A program made the translations under genes and the position numbers. From contig NZ_MQWD01000001.1 of assembly GCF_002283365.1 (NCBI RefSeq), positions 1,559,154 to 1,623,153 of the forward strand: 64,000 bases of DNA, given 5' to 3'. The notes beneath the pieces were generated by a model. The model saw only the letters and a program-made list of their open reading frames with translations. It ran no database searches and was not told the DNA's origin. This document shows, piece by piece, positions 33,261 through 40,673 of this stretch (position 1 is the stretch's first letter; each line of letters opens with the position of its first letter). Origin of the DNA: Rubrivirga marina. Its GTDB lineage: Bacteria > Bacteroidota > Rhodothermia > Rhodothermales > Rubricoccaceae.

Positions 33261-34891
33261 TGGACGCCGCGCCCCCCGTCTCCGACCTCGTCCGCCTCGG
33301 TGCCGAGGCGGGCGGGGACGGGCGTGGGGGGGCGCCGCCGGATCTCACCGCCGCCGGCCTCACGCGCCGCCAGACGCGCGTGCTCCTCGCGGCCGTCCTC
33401 GTCGTCGCGACGTGCGGGATCCTCTACGAGCTCGTCGTCGGGACGCTCGCGTCGTACCTCCTCGGCAACTCGGCCCTCCATTTCTCGCTGACGATCGGCG
33501 GGTTCATGACGGCGATGGGGCTGGGGTCGTGGGCCGCGCGGGCCGTCCGCGGCGACGCGCTCGTGTGGTTCGTGGGCGTCGAGCTGGCGGTCGGGCTCCT
33601 CGGCGGGATGTCGGCGGCCGTGCTGTACGCGGCGTTCACGTACACGCCGTTCGTCCACCTCGCGATGGGGGCCGTGATCCTCGGCATCGGCGCGCTCGTG
33701 GGCCTCGAGATCCCGCTCGTGACGCGGTTGCTGGGCGGGCCAGGGCGGATCTCGGCGTCGGAGCTGAAGGACACCGTCGCGGGCGTCCTCGCCGTCGACT
33801 ACCTCGGCGCGCTCGTGGCGTCGCTCGCGTTCCCGTTCGTGCTCCTGCCGGTGCTGGGCGTGGTGCGGACGGCGTTCGTGACGGGCTTCGTCAACCTCGT
33901 CGTCGTCGTTTTCTGTTTGCGGGCGTTCCGGCGGGAGCTAGGCCAGCGGCGGCGCGCGCTGTGGGCGGCGACGGCGCTCGTGGCGCTCCCCCTCGCAGCC
34001 GGCGCCGTCGGCGCCGACAAGCTGGCGTCGGTGTTCGAGGCCAAGCTGTACCGCGACCCCGTCGTTTACGCCGAGCAGTCGACGTACCAGCGGATCGTGC
34101 TGACGGCGAGCGGCGGCGACCTCCGGCTCTACCTCGACGGCGGCCTTCAGTTCTCGACCAAGGACGAGCACCGCTACCACGAGGCGCTCGTCCATCCGCC
34201 GATGGCGCTGGCGCAGCGGCGCGAGCGGGTCCTCGTGCTGGGCGGCGGCGACGGGCTCGCGGTCCGGGAGATCCTTGGGTGGCCGGAGGTCCGGTCGGTC
34301 ACACTCGTCGACCTCGACCCAGCCGTGACGCGTCTCGCCCGGGCGCACGCCGCGCTCCGGGAGGCCAACGAAGGGGCGCTGGAGGACCCGCGCGTCGAGA
34401 TCATCCACGACGACGCCGGCGCCTTCCTCGCCCGGCCCGGTGACCCGTATGACGTCGTCATCGTGGACCTGCCGGACCCGAACCACGAGAGCCTCGCCAA
34501 GCTCTACAGCCGCCCGTTCTACGAGCGCCTCCGCGGGCGCCTCGGTGTTGGGGGCACCGTCGCCGTCCAGTCGACCTCGCCGACGTTCGCGCGGGAGGCC
34601 TACTGGAGCATCGTCGCGACGGCCGAGGCCGCCGGGCTCCACCCGGAGCCGTACCACCTCTACGTCCCCAGCTTCGGCGACTGGGGCTTCTTTGTGGGCT
34701 CGACGCACGCCGTCCGCCCCGGCCGCTACCGGCTGCCTCCTGCCGTCGCGCCCCGGGTGATGACGCCCGCCGCCTTCCGCACGGCCCGCTTCTTCGACGG
34801 CGACGCGTCGCGCATCCCGGTCGAGGTCAGCACGCTCGACGACCCGGCGGTCCTCCGGTACTACCAGCAGGGGTGGGCGCGATGGGAGTGA
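33260..34891 (+). CDS. Membrane spermidine synthase (SpeE-like) fusion
   Basis: 543 residues if started at GTG 33260. The N-terminal half has about seven membrane helices (from VLLAAVLVVATCGILYELVV to LWAATALVALPLAAGAVGA). The C-terminal half is a spermidine-synthase domain: the EQSTYQRIVLT entry strand, LYLDGGLQFSTKDEHRYHEA, the SAM-site VLVLGGGDGLAVREIL (about 326-341), and the catalytic-loop IVDLPDPNHESLAKLYS (about 402). It probably moves an aminopropyl group from decarboxylated S-adenosylmethionine to an amine at the membrane; the acceptor is unknown. A CCTCGG palindrome lies within the first 17 codons, so GTG 33380 (just before helix 1) is a serious alternative start. SpeD, which makes the donor, follows. 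Confidence 0.87.
   Translation: MDAAPPVSDLVRLGAEAGGDGRGGAPPDLTAAGLTRRQTRVLLAAVLVVATCGILYELVVGTLASYLLGNSALHFSLTIGGFMTAMGLGSWAARAVRGDALVWFVGVELAVGLLGGMSAAVLYAAFTYTPFVHLAMGAVILGIGALVGLEIPLVTRLLGGPGRISASELKDTVAGVLAVDYLGALVASLAFPFVLLPVLGVVRTAFVTGFVNLVVVVFCLRAFRRELGQRRRALWAATALVALPLAAGAVGADKLASVFEAKLYRDPVVYAEQSTYQRIVLTASGGDLRLYLDGGLQFSTKDEHRYHEALVHPPMALAQRRERVLVLGGGDGLAVREILGWPEVRSVTLVDLDPAVTRLARAHAALREANEGALEDPRVEIIHDDAGAFLARPGDPYDVVIVDLPDPNHESLAKLYSRPFYERLRGRLGVGGTVAVQSTSPTFAREAYWSIVATAEAAGLHPEPYHLYVPSFGDWGFFVGSTHAVRPGRYRLPPAVAPRVMTPAAFRTARFFDGDASRIPVEVSTLDDPAVLRYYQQGWARWE
33292..33311. other. CCTCGG-family palindrome within the 5' end of the spermidine synthase gene
   Basis: CCGCCTCGG, two bases, CCGAGGCGG. 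Every other strong copy is intergenic; this one lies 32 bases after the DUF350 stop, which suggests either an internal terminator/attenuator or that the following gene truly starts further downstream. Confidence 0.5.
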
Positions 34892-34959
34892 GAATGACTG
34901 TAAGGAACGGGGAACGGGTGCGGAGCGACGCTCAGATCGAGCCCCATGCGCCACCCCCC

Positions 34960-35505
34960 ATGTCCCGTCCCCCCGCCGGTGGCCACCACCTGCTCGTCGA
35001 CTTCTGGGTGGACGATGCCGCGCCGCTCCGCGAGGTGGAGACGTGGGAGGTGCTGCTCCCCGAGGCGTGCCGCGCTGCGGGCGCCACCGTCCTCGGCGCG
35101 CGGTTCCACCAGTTCCAGCCCGAGGGCGTGACCGGGATCGTGCTCCTCGCCGAGAGCCACGCGAGCGTCCACACGTGGCCCGAGGCGGGGCTGGTCACCC
35201 TCGACGTGTTCACGTGCGGTGCGCTCGACGCGGCGGCCATCGTCGAGACCGTCCGCCAGCGGCTGTCGCCGGTCCGCGAGCGCGTCACGGCCGTCGCCCG
35301 CGGCGACGTGGTGCAACCCGAGACGGTCGCTCCCCGAAGAGACACCTCCTCGTGTCATCCTGAGCGAGCGGAGCGAGTCGAAGGATCTCTGGTGCGACGA
35401 GGTTCTCAAGCTGGCACCGAGAGCTCTGGACGGAGCGCGGTGCTCGCCGGAGATCCTTCGACTGCGCTCGCTGACGCTCGCTTCGCTCAGGATGACACGG
35501 GTTGA
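34960..35505 (+). CDS. speD: S-adenosylmethionine decarboxylase proenzyme with repeat-derived tail
   Basis: 181 residues from ATG 34960. Core features of the small bacterial SpeD: GGHHLLVDFWV near the N-terminus, and LLAESHASVHTWPE, where cleavage before Ser 66 generates the pyruvoyl group; His 71 and Cys 86 (DVFTCGALD) complete the active site. It decarboxylates S-adenosylmethionine to supply the aminopropyl donor for the adjacent spermidine synthase, 68 bases upstream. The conserved part ends by about residue 130. The last ~50 residues (from SSCHPERAERVEGS to FAQDDTG) are the translation of the inverted-repeat element at 35354-35496, which also precedes the stop codon. So the C-terminus was replaced or extended by element insertion. 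Confidence 0.88.
   Translation: MSRPPAGGHHLLVDFWVDDAAPLREVETWEVLLPEACRAAGATVLGARFHQFQPEGVTGIVLLAESHASVHTWPEAGLVTLDVFTCGALDAAAIVETVRQRLSPVRERVTAVARGDVVQPETVAPRRDTSSCHPERAERVEGSLVRRGSQAGTESSGRSAVLAGDPSTALADARFAQDDTG
35354..35496. repeat. Inverted-repeat element (HPERSEGS/FAALRMT type), 143 bp
   Basis: The left arm begins GTCATCCTGAGCGAGCGG and the right arm ends GCTTCGCTCAGGATGAC; the outer 10-14 bases pair perfectly and the inner parts differ by small insertions of GAGCG-type repeats. It is related to the element at 27608-27716. It lies wholly inside the speD reading frame and encodes that protein's tail. Confidence 0.8.
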
Positions 35506-35537
35506 CCCTGTGCCGATCCAGATTCGCTGACTCCCCC

Positions 35538-35553
35538 GCCTCGACGCCGAGGC
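35538..35553. terminator. Degenerate CCTCGG palindrome after speD
   Basis: GCCTCG, four bases, CGAGGC: a six-bp stem with degenerate flanks, between speD and the SPFH gene. A weak member of the family. Confidence 0.35.
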
Positions 35554-35617
35554 CGGCCTGCCTAGTGGGACCGACCCGGCGTCGACTCCGTAGACACATC
35601 CCCAACCCCGCACTGAC

Positions 35618-36745
35618 ATGGGCCTCATGGACCGCCTCCGCGGCGAACTCATCGACATCGTCGAGTGGACCGACACGTCGCGCGACACGCTCGCGTGGAA
35701 GTTTCCGCGCCACCAGAACGAGATCAAGTCCGGCGCGAAGCTGGTCGTCCGCGAAGGGCAGGCCGCCGTGTTCGTCGACCAGGGCCAGCTGGCGGACGTG
35801 TTCGACCCCGGCACGTACACGCTCGACACGGCCAACCTCCCGATCCTGAGCACGATCGAGGGCTGGAAGTACGGCTTCGAGAGCCCGTTCAAGGCCGAGG
35901 TCTTCTTCGTCAACACGCGGCGCTTCCCGGACCAGAAGTGGGGGACCAAGAACCCGATCATGCTCCGCGACCCCGAGTTCGGGCCGACGCGGCTGCGGGC
36001 CTTCGGGACGTACGCGTTCCGCGTGAGCGACCCCGCCACGTTCCTCGAGACGATCGTCGGGACGTCCGGCGACGTCGACACGGGTGCGATCACGGACCAG
36101 ATCCGCAATATCCTCGTCGCCCGGTTTACCGACGTGCTCGGCGAGTCGAAGCTGGCGGCGCTCGACATGGCGGCCAACGTCGACGAGCTGGGCGGCTTCG
36201 TGGCCGAGAAGATGGCCGACGACATGGACGAGTACGGGATCGAGGTCCTGAACCTCCTCGTCGAAAACGTGTCGCTGCCGCCGGCCGTCGAGCAGGCCCT
36301 CGACCAGCGGACGTCTATGGGCGTCATCGGCGACCTCGGGGCCTACACGCAGTACCAGACGGCGCAGGCCATCGGGAAGGCGGCTGAGAACCCGGGCGGC
36401 GCCGCCGCCGCGGCCGGCGTCGGCCTCGGCGCGGGCCTCGCGATGGCGAACCAGATGGGCGCGGCGATGACGGGCGGGCAGGCCCAGCCGCAGCAGGCGT
36501 CGGCCCCGTCGAGCGGGGCCCCGCCGCCGCCGCCCGACGCCGCGAGCTTCCACGTCTCGAAGGACGGCCAGTCGACCGGCCCGTTCGGCCTCGACGCGCT
36601 CCGGCAGCAGGCCCGATCGGGCGACCTCACCCGCGAGTCGTTCGTCTGGAGCCAGTCGCTTGGCGAGTGGAAGAAGGCCGGCGACGTCGACGCGCTCCGG
36701 CCCGTCTTCGACGCGACGCCCCCGCCGCCGCCCGACGCCGCATGA
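35618..36745 (+). CDS. SPFH-domain protein with C-terminal GYF_2 domain
   Basis: 375 residues. Residues about 1-220 form an SPFH/band-7 domain of the YdjI (virion-core-like) type: FPRHQNEIKSGAKLVVREGQ, AVFVDQGQLADVFDPGTYTL, WGTKNPIMLRDPEFG, and the ISVxVENVSLP-like LVENVSLPPAVEQAL. Then an Ala/Gly-rich stretch (about 245-290), a Gln/Pro linker, and a GYF_2 domain (FHVSKDGQSTGPFGLDALRQ...WSQSLGEWKKAGDV, about 306-358), followed by a Pro tail. No N-terminal membrane helix. SPFH proteins build ring-like scaffolds on membranes; GYF_2 binds Pro-rich peptides. Its presence after DUF350, DUF4178 and polyamine genes suggests one membrane-associated complex. The stop overlaps the next start by four bases. 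Confidence 0.88.
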   Translation: MGLMDRLRGELIDIVEWTDTSRDTLAWKFPRHQNEIKSGAKLVVREGQAAVFVDQGQLADVFDPGTYTLDTANLPILSTIEGWKYGFESPFKAEVFFVNTRRFPDQKWGTKNPIMLRDPEFGPTRLRAFGTYAFRVSDPATFLETIVGTSGDVDTGAITDQIRNILVARFTDVLGESKLAALDMAANVDELGGFVAEKMADDMDEYGIEVLNLLVENVSLPPAVEQALDQRTSMGVIGDLGAYTQYQTAQAIGKAAENPGGAAAAAGVGLGAGLAMANQMGAAMTGGQAQPQQASAPSSGAPPPPPDAASFHVSKDGQSTGPFGLDALRQQARSGDLTRESFVWSQSLGEWKKAGDVDALRPVFDATPPPPPDAA

Positions 36746-36975
36746 GGATCGCCTGCCCCCAATGCGAGTGGGAGCCGACCGCATCGGCGCGCTGGACGTG
36801 CCGGTGCGGGCACGCGTGGAACACCTTCGACACGGGCGGGAAGTGCCCGAAGTGCCAGACCGTCTGGCGCGACACCCAGTGCCTCGCGTGCACGCGGTGG
36901 TCGAAGCACCACGACTGGTACCGCGACCTCCCACCCGTTGACGCGCTCCTGGAGGAGACCGAGGCCGCGGCCTAG
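36742..36975 (+). CDS. Small double zinc-ribbon protein
   Basis: 77 residues. Four Cys pairs or Cys/His sets: CPQCEW, CRCGHAW, CPKCQ, CLACTRWSKHHDWY, enough for two zinc sites in rubredoxin- or ribbon-like knuckles. Short acidic C-terminus. It overlaps the SPFH gene (ATGA) and ends the cluster; a hairpin terminator follows. Probably a cytosolic adaptor; no family name is certain. Confidence 0.72.
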   Translation: MRIACPQCEWEPTASARWTCRCGHAWNTFDTGGKCPKCQTVWRDTQCLACTRWSKHHDWYRDLPPVDALLEETEAAA

Positions 36976-36976
36976 C

Positions 36977-37014
36977 CCGCCTCGGCGACTCGACCGACGG
37001 AGTCACCGAGGCGG
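36977..37014. terminator. Extended palindromic terminator, CCTCGG family
   Basis: CCGCCTCGG/CCGAGGCGG arms extended inward by GACTC/GAGTC with one mismatch, two bases after the zinc-ribbon stop. It closes the DUF4178-SPFH cluster. Confidence 0.65.
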
Positions 37015-37115
37015 ACGGGACCGGGCGTGCGCCGTGGTGCGCCCGCGAGACGGCTCGGCGGGCCTGCCGGACGAACGAAACGCCGGCGCGCGCGGGGCCG
37101 AGAGCACAGGGCGAG

Positions 37116-38741
37116 TTACGCTTCGGCGAGCGCCGGCCTGTACAGCTCCTCGACGTACTCCGTCACCATCCGCCGCGCGCTGAACCGGTCCCGCGTCGAC
37201 TCGATGCTCGCCCGCATCATCGACGTCCACCGCTCGCGGTCGTCGTAGTACGTCGGGAGGACGTCGTCGAACAGCGTGGACACGAGGCTCCCGAGGTCGT
37301 GGGCGTCGTGGGCGGTCGGGTCGACGCTCTCGAACCCGTCGCCGATCTGCCACCCGTTCACGCCCGGGTCGAACGCCTCCGGCCACCACCCGTCGAGCAC
37401 GCTGAGGTTGAGGACCCCGTTCATGGCGGCCTTCATCCCGCTCGTCCCGCTCGCCTCCTTCGGCCGGCGCGGGGTGTTGAGCCAGACGTCGGCTCCCCGG
37501 GTCATCGCTCGGCCGATGGGCATCGAGTAGTCCTCGAGGAAGACGACGGATTGGGGGTAGGCCCGGGCCATCTCGACGAGCCGGGCGACGATGGCCTTGC
37601 CGGGCTCGTCGCGGGGGTGGGCCTTCCCCGAGAACACGAGCTGGAGCCGGCCCTCCTCCAGCGCCGGCCGCACGTGGGCCTCGTCCTCGAAGATGAGCGC
37701 GGCCCGCTTGTACGTCGCCGCGCGGCGGGCGAACCCGACGAGGAGCCGGTCCTCGCGGAGCCGCTGGCCGGTCCGCTCGGCGATGAAGTCGAGGAGCGCC
37801 CGCTTGTTGGCCTGGTGCGGGGCCCAGAGGTCGCCGCCGGTAGCGGCCGCCTCCAGCATGGCCGGGTCGACCCACGTCGGGCGGTGGACCCCGTTCGTGA
37901 TGGCGACGATCTCGGCGCGGCCGTCGACGGACGACCACATCTCGTTGGCCGTGGCCCCGTGGAGCTCGGCGACGGCGTTCGCCTTCCGGGCCACCCGCAG
38001 GGCGGCGACGGTCATGTTGAATGGGCTCCCGCCGAGCGCGTCGAACTGGGCGTCCGAGACGTGGTCGAGCCCCGCGATCCGACGGAGCCGCTCGATCGGG
38101 TGCTCCTCGTTGCCCGCGAGGACCGGCGTGTGCGTCGTGAACACGACCTCGTCGCGCGTCGCTGCCAGCGCGTCGTCGTAGTCCATCCCGCCGCCCATCT
38201 TCTCCCGAACGAGTTCGAAGGCGGCCAGCAGCGCGTGCCCCTCGTTGAAGTGGTAGAGGTCGACGTCGAGGCCGAGCGCCCGGAGCGCGCGGACGCCGCC
38301 GACGCCGAGGACCACCTCCTGCGCCACGCGGGCCTCGTCACCGCCGCCGTACAGCATGCGCGTCGTGTCGGCGTGCGGGTTGCCCGGGAGGGCGGTGTCG
38401 AGGAGGAGGAGCGGGACGTTCCCGAAGGCCTCCGTTCGCCACACCTTGCACCGGACGTCGTCCCCGCGGATTTGGACCGTGACCTCGACGCCGGTGTCCT
38501 CGAGGAGCCCGTCGGCCTCCGAGTCCTGCGGCCCGTCGACCTGCTGGCCATCGGGGCCGATCGATTGCTCCGTGTACCCGTCGGCCCAGCGGATGCCGAT
38601 GCCGACCATGGGGACGCCGAGGTCCTTCGAGGCCTTCAGGATGTCGCCGGCCAGGATGCCGAGGCCGCCGGCGTAGGTCTTGAGCCGGTGGTCGAGGCCA
38701 TACTCCATGCAGAAGTAGGCGACGCGGGGCGAGTCAGTCAT
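37116..38741 (-). CDS. glgP: Alpha-glucan phosphorylase
   Basis: 541 residues of the divergent, short GT35 type (TIGR02094). Uses phosphate to release glucose 1-phosphate from glycogen or maltodextrin. Seen: N-terminal YFCMEYGLDHRLKTYAGGLG, the HFNEGHALLAAFEL and FTTHTPVLAGNEEH segments, ITNGVHRPTWVDP, and the PLP region KEASGTSGMKAAMNGVLNLS with the cofactor Lys about 437. All look intact. Cytosolic. The ATG at 38741 lies 25 bases from a TACCTTAG promoter-like element. No other glycogen genes are adjacent. Confidence 0.92.
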   Translation of the reverse strand: MTDSPRVAYFCMEYGLDHRLKTYAGGLGILAGDILKASKDLGVPMVGIGIRWADGYTEQSIGPDGQQVDGPQDSEADGLLEDTGVEVTVQIRGDDVRCKVWRTEAFGNVPLLLLDTALPGNPHADTTRMLYGGGDEARVAQEVVLGVGGVRALRALGLDVDLYHFNEGHALLAAFELVREKMGGGMDYDDALAATRDEVVFTTHTPVLAGNEEHPIERLRRIAGLDHVSDAQFDALGGSPFNMTVAALRVARKANAVAELHGATANEMWSSVDGRAEIVAITNGVHRPTWVDPAMLEAAATGGDLWAPHQANKRALLDFIAERTGQRLREDRLLVGFARRAATYKRAALIFEDEAHVRPALEEGRLQLVFSGKAHPRDEPGKAIVARLVEMARAYPQSVVFLEDYSMPIGRAMTRGADVWLNTPRRPKEASGTSGMKAAMNGVLNLSVLDGWWPEAFDPGVNGWQIGDGFESVDPTAHDAHDLGSLVSTLFDDVLPTYYDDRERWTSMMRASIESTRDRFSARRMVTEYVEELYRPALAEA

Positions 38742-38765
38742 AGGGGGGTGTCGGACGAGGAGCGC

Positions 38766-38773
38766 CTAAGGTA
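38766..38773 (-). promoter_or_regulatory. Putative -7 element TACCTTAG before glucan phosphorylase
   Basis: On the minus strand TACCTTAG lies 24 bases before the glgP ATG, matching TAnnTT-type promoter elements found before several other genes here. Confidence 0.45.
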
Positions 38774-39089
38774 TTCCCTCTCCAGGGGCGGTCGGCCTCG
38801 CTCGTGGTCATCAATCACGGACTCTCCTCGGCGGCGTCTCGGTCCGCCACAGGGCCCGGAGCATGACCGCCGATCCGATCGAGCGGTACCACAGGCACTA
38901 CGGCCCGAACCGGGCGACCCAGTCCGGCGGCTGTTCGGCGGCGTCGAGGCGATGGGCTAGCCGCCCAACTGGTCCACCGTGTCACGGAGAGCGGCCACCC
39001 TCGTGAAGTCCGGGCCGTCGTCGACCTGGCGGCGATCCGCTGGCGTGTCCGGGCGGGGGCGTCGAGGCCGCCGTCTCCGCCCGGTTGAT
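38774..39089. other. Gene-poor gap, possible decayed sequence
   Basis: No convincing intact gene in this ~315-base stretch. On the minus strand the short end FTRVAALRDTVDQLGG followed by a stop (38957) looks protein-like, and on the plus strand MTADPIERYHRHYGPNR (38863) reads like a start, but neither continues. I suspect remnants of degraded genes but cannot name them. Confidence 0.25.
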
Positions 39090-39129
39090 CCCGCCTCGGT
39101 CCCTCTCCCGACGGAGCCGCCGAGGCGGG
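39090..39129. terminator. Palindromic terminator, CCTCGG family
   Basis: CCCGCCTCGG and CCGAGGCGGG arms separated by 20 bases, six bases from the epimerase stop (minus strand). Confidence 0.5.
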
Positions 39130-39134
39130 TGGGG

Positions 39135-40106
39135 CTAGAGGAACGGACCGATGAGCCGGTCGACCTTCTGATCGTAGTCCTCGTCGACCACACGGGCCTC
39201 CGGGTGGGCCTCGAACCACGCCACCATCTCGCGGGCACCCTCGGCCCACGGGATCGTCGCCTCGAAGTTTGGGACGAGCGACCGGACGAGCGCGTTGTCG
39301 AACACGCGCGCGTGCGCCTTGTCGCCGAGGAGGCCGTCGCCCCAGTCGGCGTCGACGGCCGCGACCCGGTCCGACGGGACGTGGACGATGTGCGGCTCGA
39401 CGCCGAGCGCGTCCGCCAGCGAGCCGACGATGGCGTCCCACGCCAGGATCTCATCCGTGGTGATGTGGACGGCTCGGCCGAGCGCGCCCTCGTTTCCGAG
39501 CAGGCCGACGAACCCCTTGGCGAAGTCGCGGTGGTGCGTGAGCGTCCACAGCGAGAGGCCGTCGCCGTGGACGAGGACGGGCGCCCCGCGCTGGAGCCGG
39601 TCGAGGACGGTGTAGCCCCCCTGGAAGGGCGGCGTCCACGGCGCGTAGGTGTGCGACGGGCGGACGACGGTGACGCCCATCCCGGCGTCGCGCGCGGCCC
39701 AGACGCGGTCCTCGCACGCGATCTTGGCCTGCGAGTAGCCCCAGACCGGGTTGTCGAGTGGGGTCGACTCCGTCACCGGCAGCGACTGCGGCGGCGTCTG
39801 GTACGCCGAGGCCGACGAGATGAAGACGTACTGGCCCGTCCGCTCGCGGAACAGGCGGAGGTCGTCGTCGACGTGCTCGGGCGTGAACGCGAACCAGTCC
39901 ACGACGACGTCGAACGTGCGGTCGCCGAGCGCAGCCGCCAGCGCGTCGGGGTCGCGGACGTCGGCGTGGAGGATCTCGACGCCGTCGGGGGCGCGGTCGT
40001 CGTTCCCGCCGCGGGTGACGAGCGTGAGGTCGAGGCCGCGCTCGACGGCGAGGGCGGAGCAGGCGGTCGAGATCGTGCCGGTGCCGCCGAGGAAAAGGAC
40101 GGTCAT
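39135..40106 (-). CDS. NAD-dependent epimerase/dehydratase family protein
   Basis: 323-residue extended SDR. Rossmann loop VLFLGGTGTISTACSAL (Gly about 7-11), acidic NAD-site region LTLVTRGGNDD, FISSASAYQ (active-site Ser), YSQAKIACED (Tyr/Lys pair), and the RPSHTYAP segment, as in reductase or mRNA-stability-type relatives such as CSP41. Probably cytosolic; the sugar or other substrate is unknown. The ATG at 40106 immediately precedes the Rossmann strand. Upstream on its strand GGTAGCCTCCGG resembles the window's promoter motif. Confidence 0.87.
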   Translation of the reverse strand: MTVLFLGGTGTISTACSALAVERGLDLTLVTRGGNDDRAPDGVEILHADVRDPDALAAALGDRTFDVVVDWFAFTPEHVDDDLRLFRERTGQYVFISSASAYQTPPQSLPVTESTPLDNPVWGYSQAKIACEDRVWAARDAGMGVTVVRPSHTYAPWTPPFQGGYTVLDRLQRGAPVLVHGDGLSLWTLTHHRDFAKGFVGLLGNEGALGRAVHITTDEILAWDAIVGSLADALGVEPHIVHVPSDRVAAVDADWGDGLLGDKAHARVFDNALVRSLVPNFEATIPWAEGAREMVAWFEAHPEARVVDEDYDQKVDRLIGPFL

Positions 40107-40165
40107 GGAGCGGAGCGGGTGACGCCGGAGGCTACCGCCATTCGGCGCCCTCGGCGTCGGAGTCT

Positions 40166-40198
40166 GCCCGCCTCGGCGACGGACTCGCCGAGGCGGGC
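40166..40198. terminator. Palindromic hairpin, perfect 14-bp CCTCGG copy
   Basis: GCCCGCCTCGGCGA, five bases, then the exact complement. It lies 60 bases upstream of the epimerase start and before the pseudogene remnant, so it likely marks the end of a lost neighbouring gene. Confidence 0.6.
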
Positions 40199-40305
40199 GG
40201 GGCCGCACGGGGGGAGGACCTGGGGCGAGGGCCCGGAGCGAGGGGACATCCTGCCCCGGCAGACGGGACGTCCCCGGATCGTCCGGGAGAACGGCCTACG
40301 TCCCG

Positions 40306-40635
40306 CTCGTCGAGAGGCACGGAGGGGCGATCGCGGTCGAGAGCGCCGTCGGGTTCGGGACGCGGTTCACGGTCGCCTCCCGCGCGGCGAGCCCGGTCCG
40401 CTCGACCCCCCGACGTCGAGGCTTACGTGCTCGACACGTCGCCCGGCGCGTCCATCCGCGAGCTTCGGTTGGCGCGGGCGGCGCAGCGCCTCGAACGAGA
40501 CCGTGACCGTCGCAGAGATCGCGGACTGTCGCAGAGATCGCGTACGCCACCGGATACCGCGACCCGGAACATGTCTCGAAGCAGCTCCGGAAGGCCTACG
40601 GCGCGACGCTCCCCGCCTACCCGTCGTCGGAGTAG
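40306..40635 (+). pseudogene. Remnant of hybrid two-component regulator (histidine kinase / AraC HTH)
   Basis: Two joined fragments in different frames. Frame 1 from 40306 reads LVERHGGAIAVESAVGFGTR then FTV, the C-terminal end of a HATPase_c domain. Frame 2 from about 40418 reads ASIRELRLARAAQRLE, the first helices of an AraC HTH; after shifts the protein continues TVAEIA and then AYATGYRDPEHVSKQLRKAY with GATLPAY to a stop at 40633-40635, the second AraC helix-turn-helix. The receiver domain between is deleted. A 19-base tandem duplication (40509-40542) causes one frameshift; removing it restores a continuous TVTVAEIAYATGYRD. This is the order seen in hybrid two-component systems of Bacteroidota. 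Clearly non-functional. Confidence 0.8.
40509..40542 (+). repeat. Tandem duplication breaking the AraC remnant
   Basis: GTCGCAGAGATCGCG at 40509-40523 and again at 40528-40542 (19-base period). The event is not a multiple of three and shifts the reading frame of the AraC domain. Confidence 0.8.
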
Positions 40636-40636
40636 A

Positions 40637-40667
40637 CCCGCCTCGGTGGACCAGCCAGCGAGGCGGG
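40637..40667. terminator. Palindromic terminator, CCTCGG family
   Basis: CCCGCCTCG and CGAGGCGGG arms with a 13-base spacer, one base after the pseudogene stop and six before the convergent gene's stop. It remains in place although the upstream gene is dead. Confidence 0.55.
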
Positions 40668-40673
40668 CGGGGG

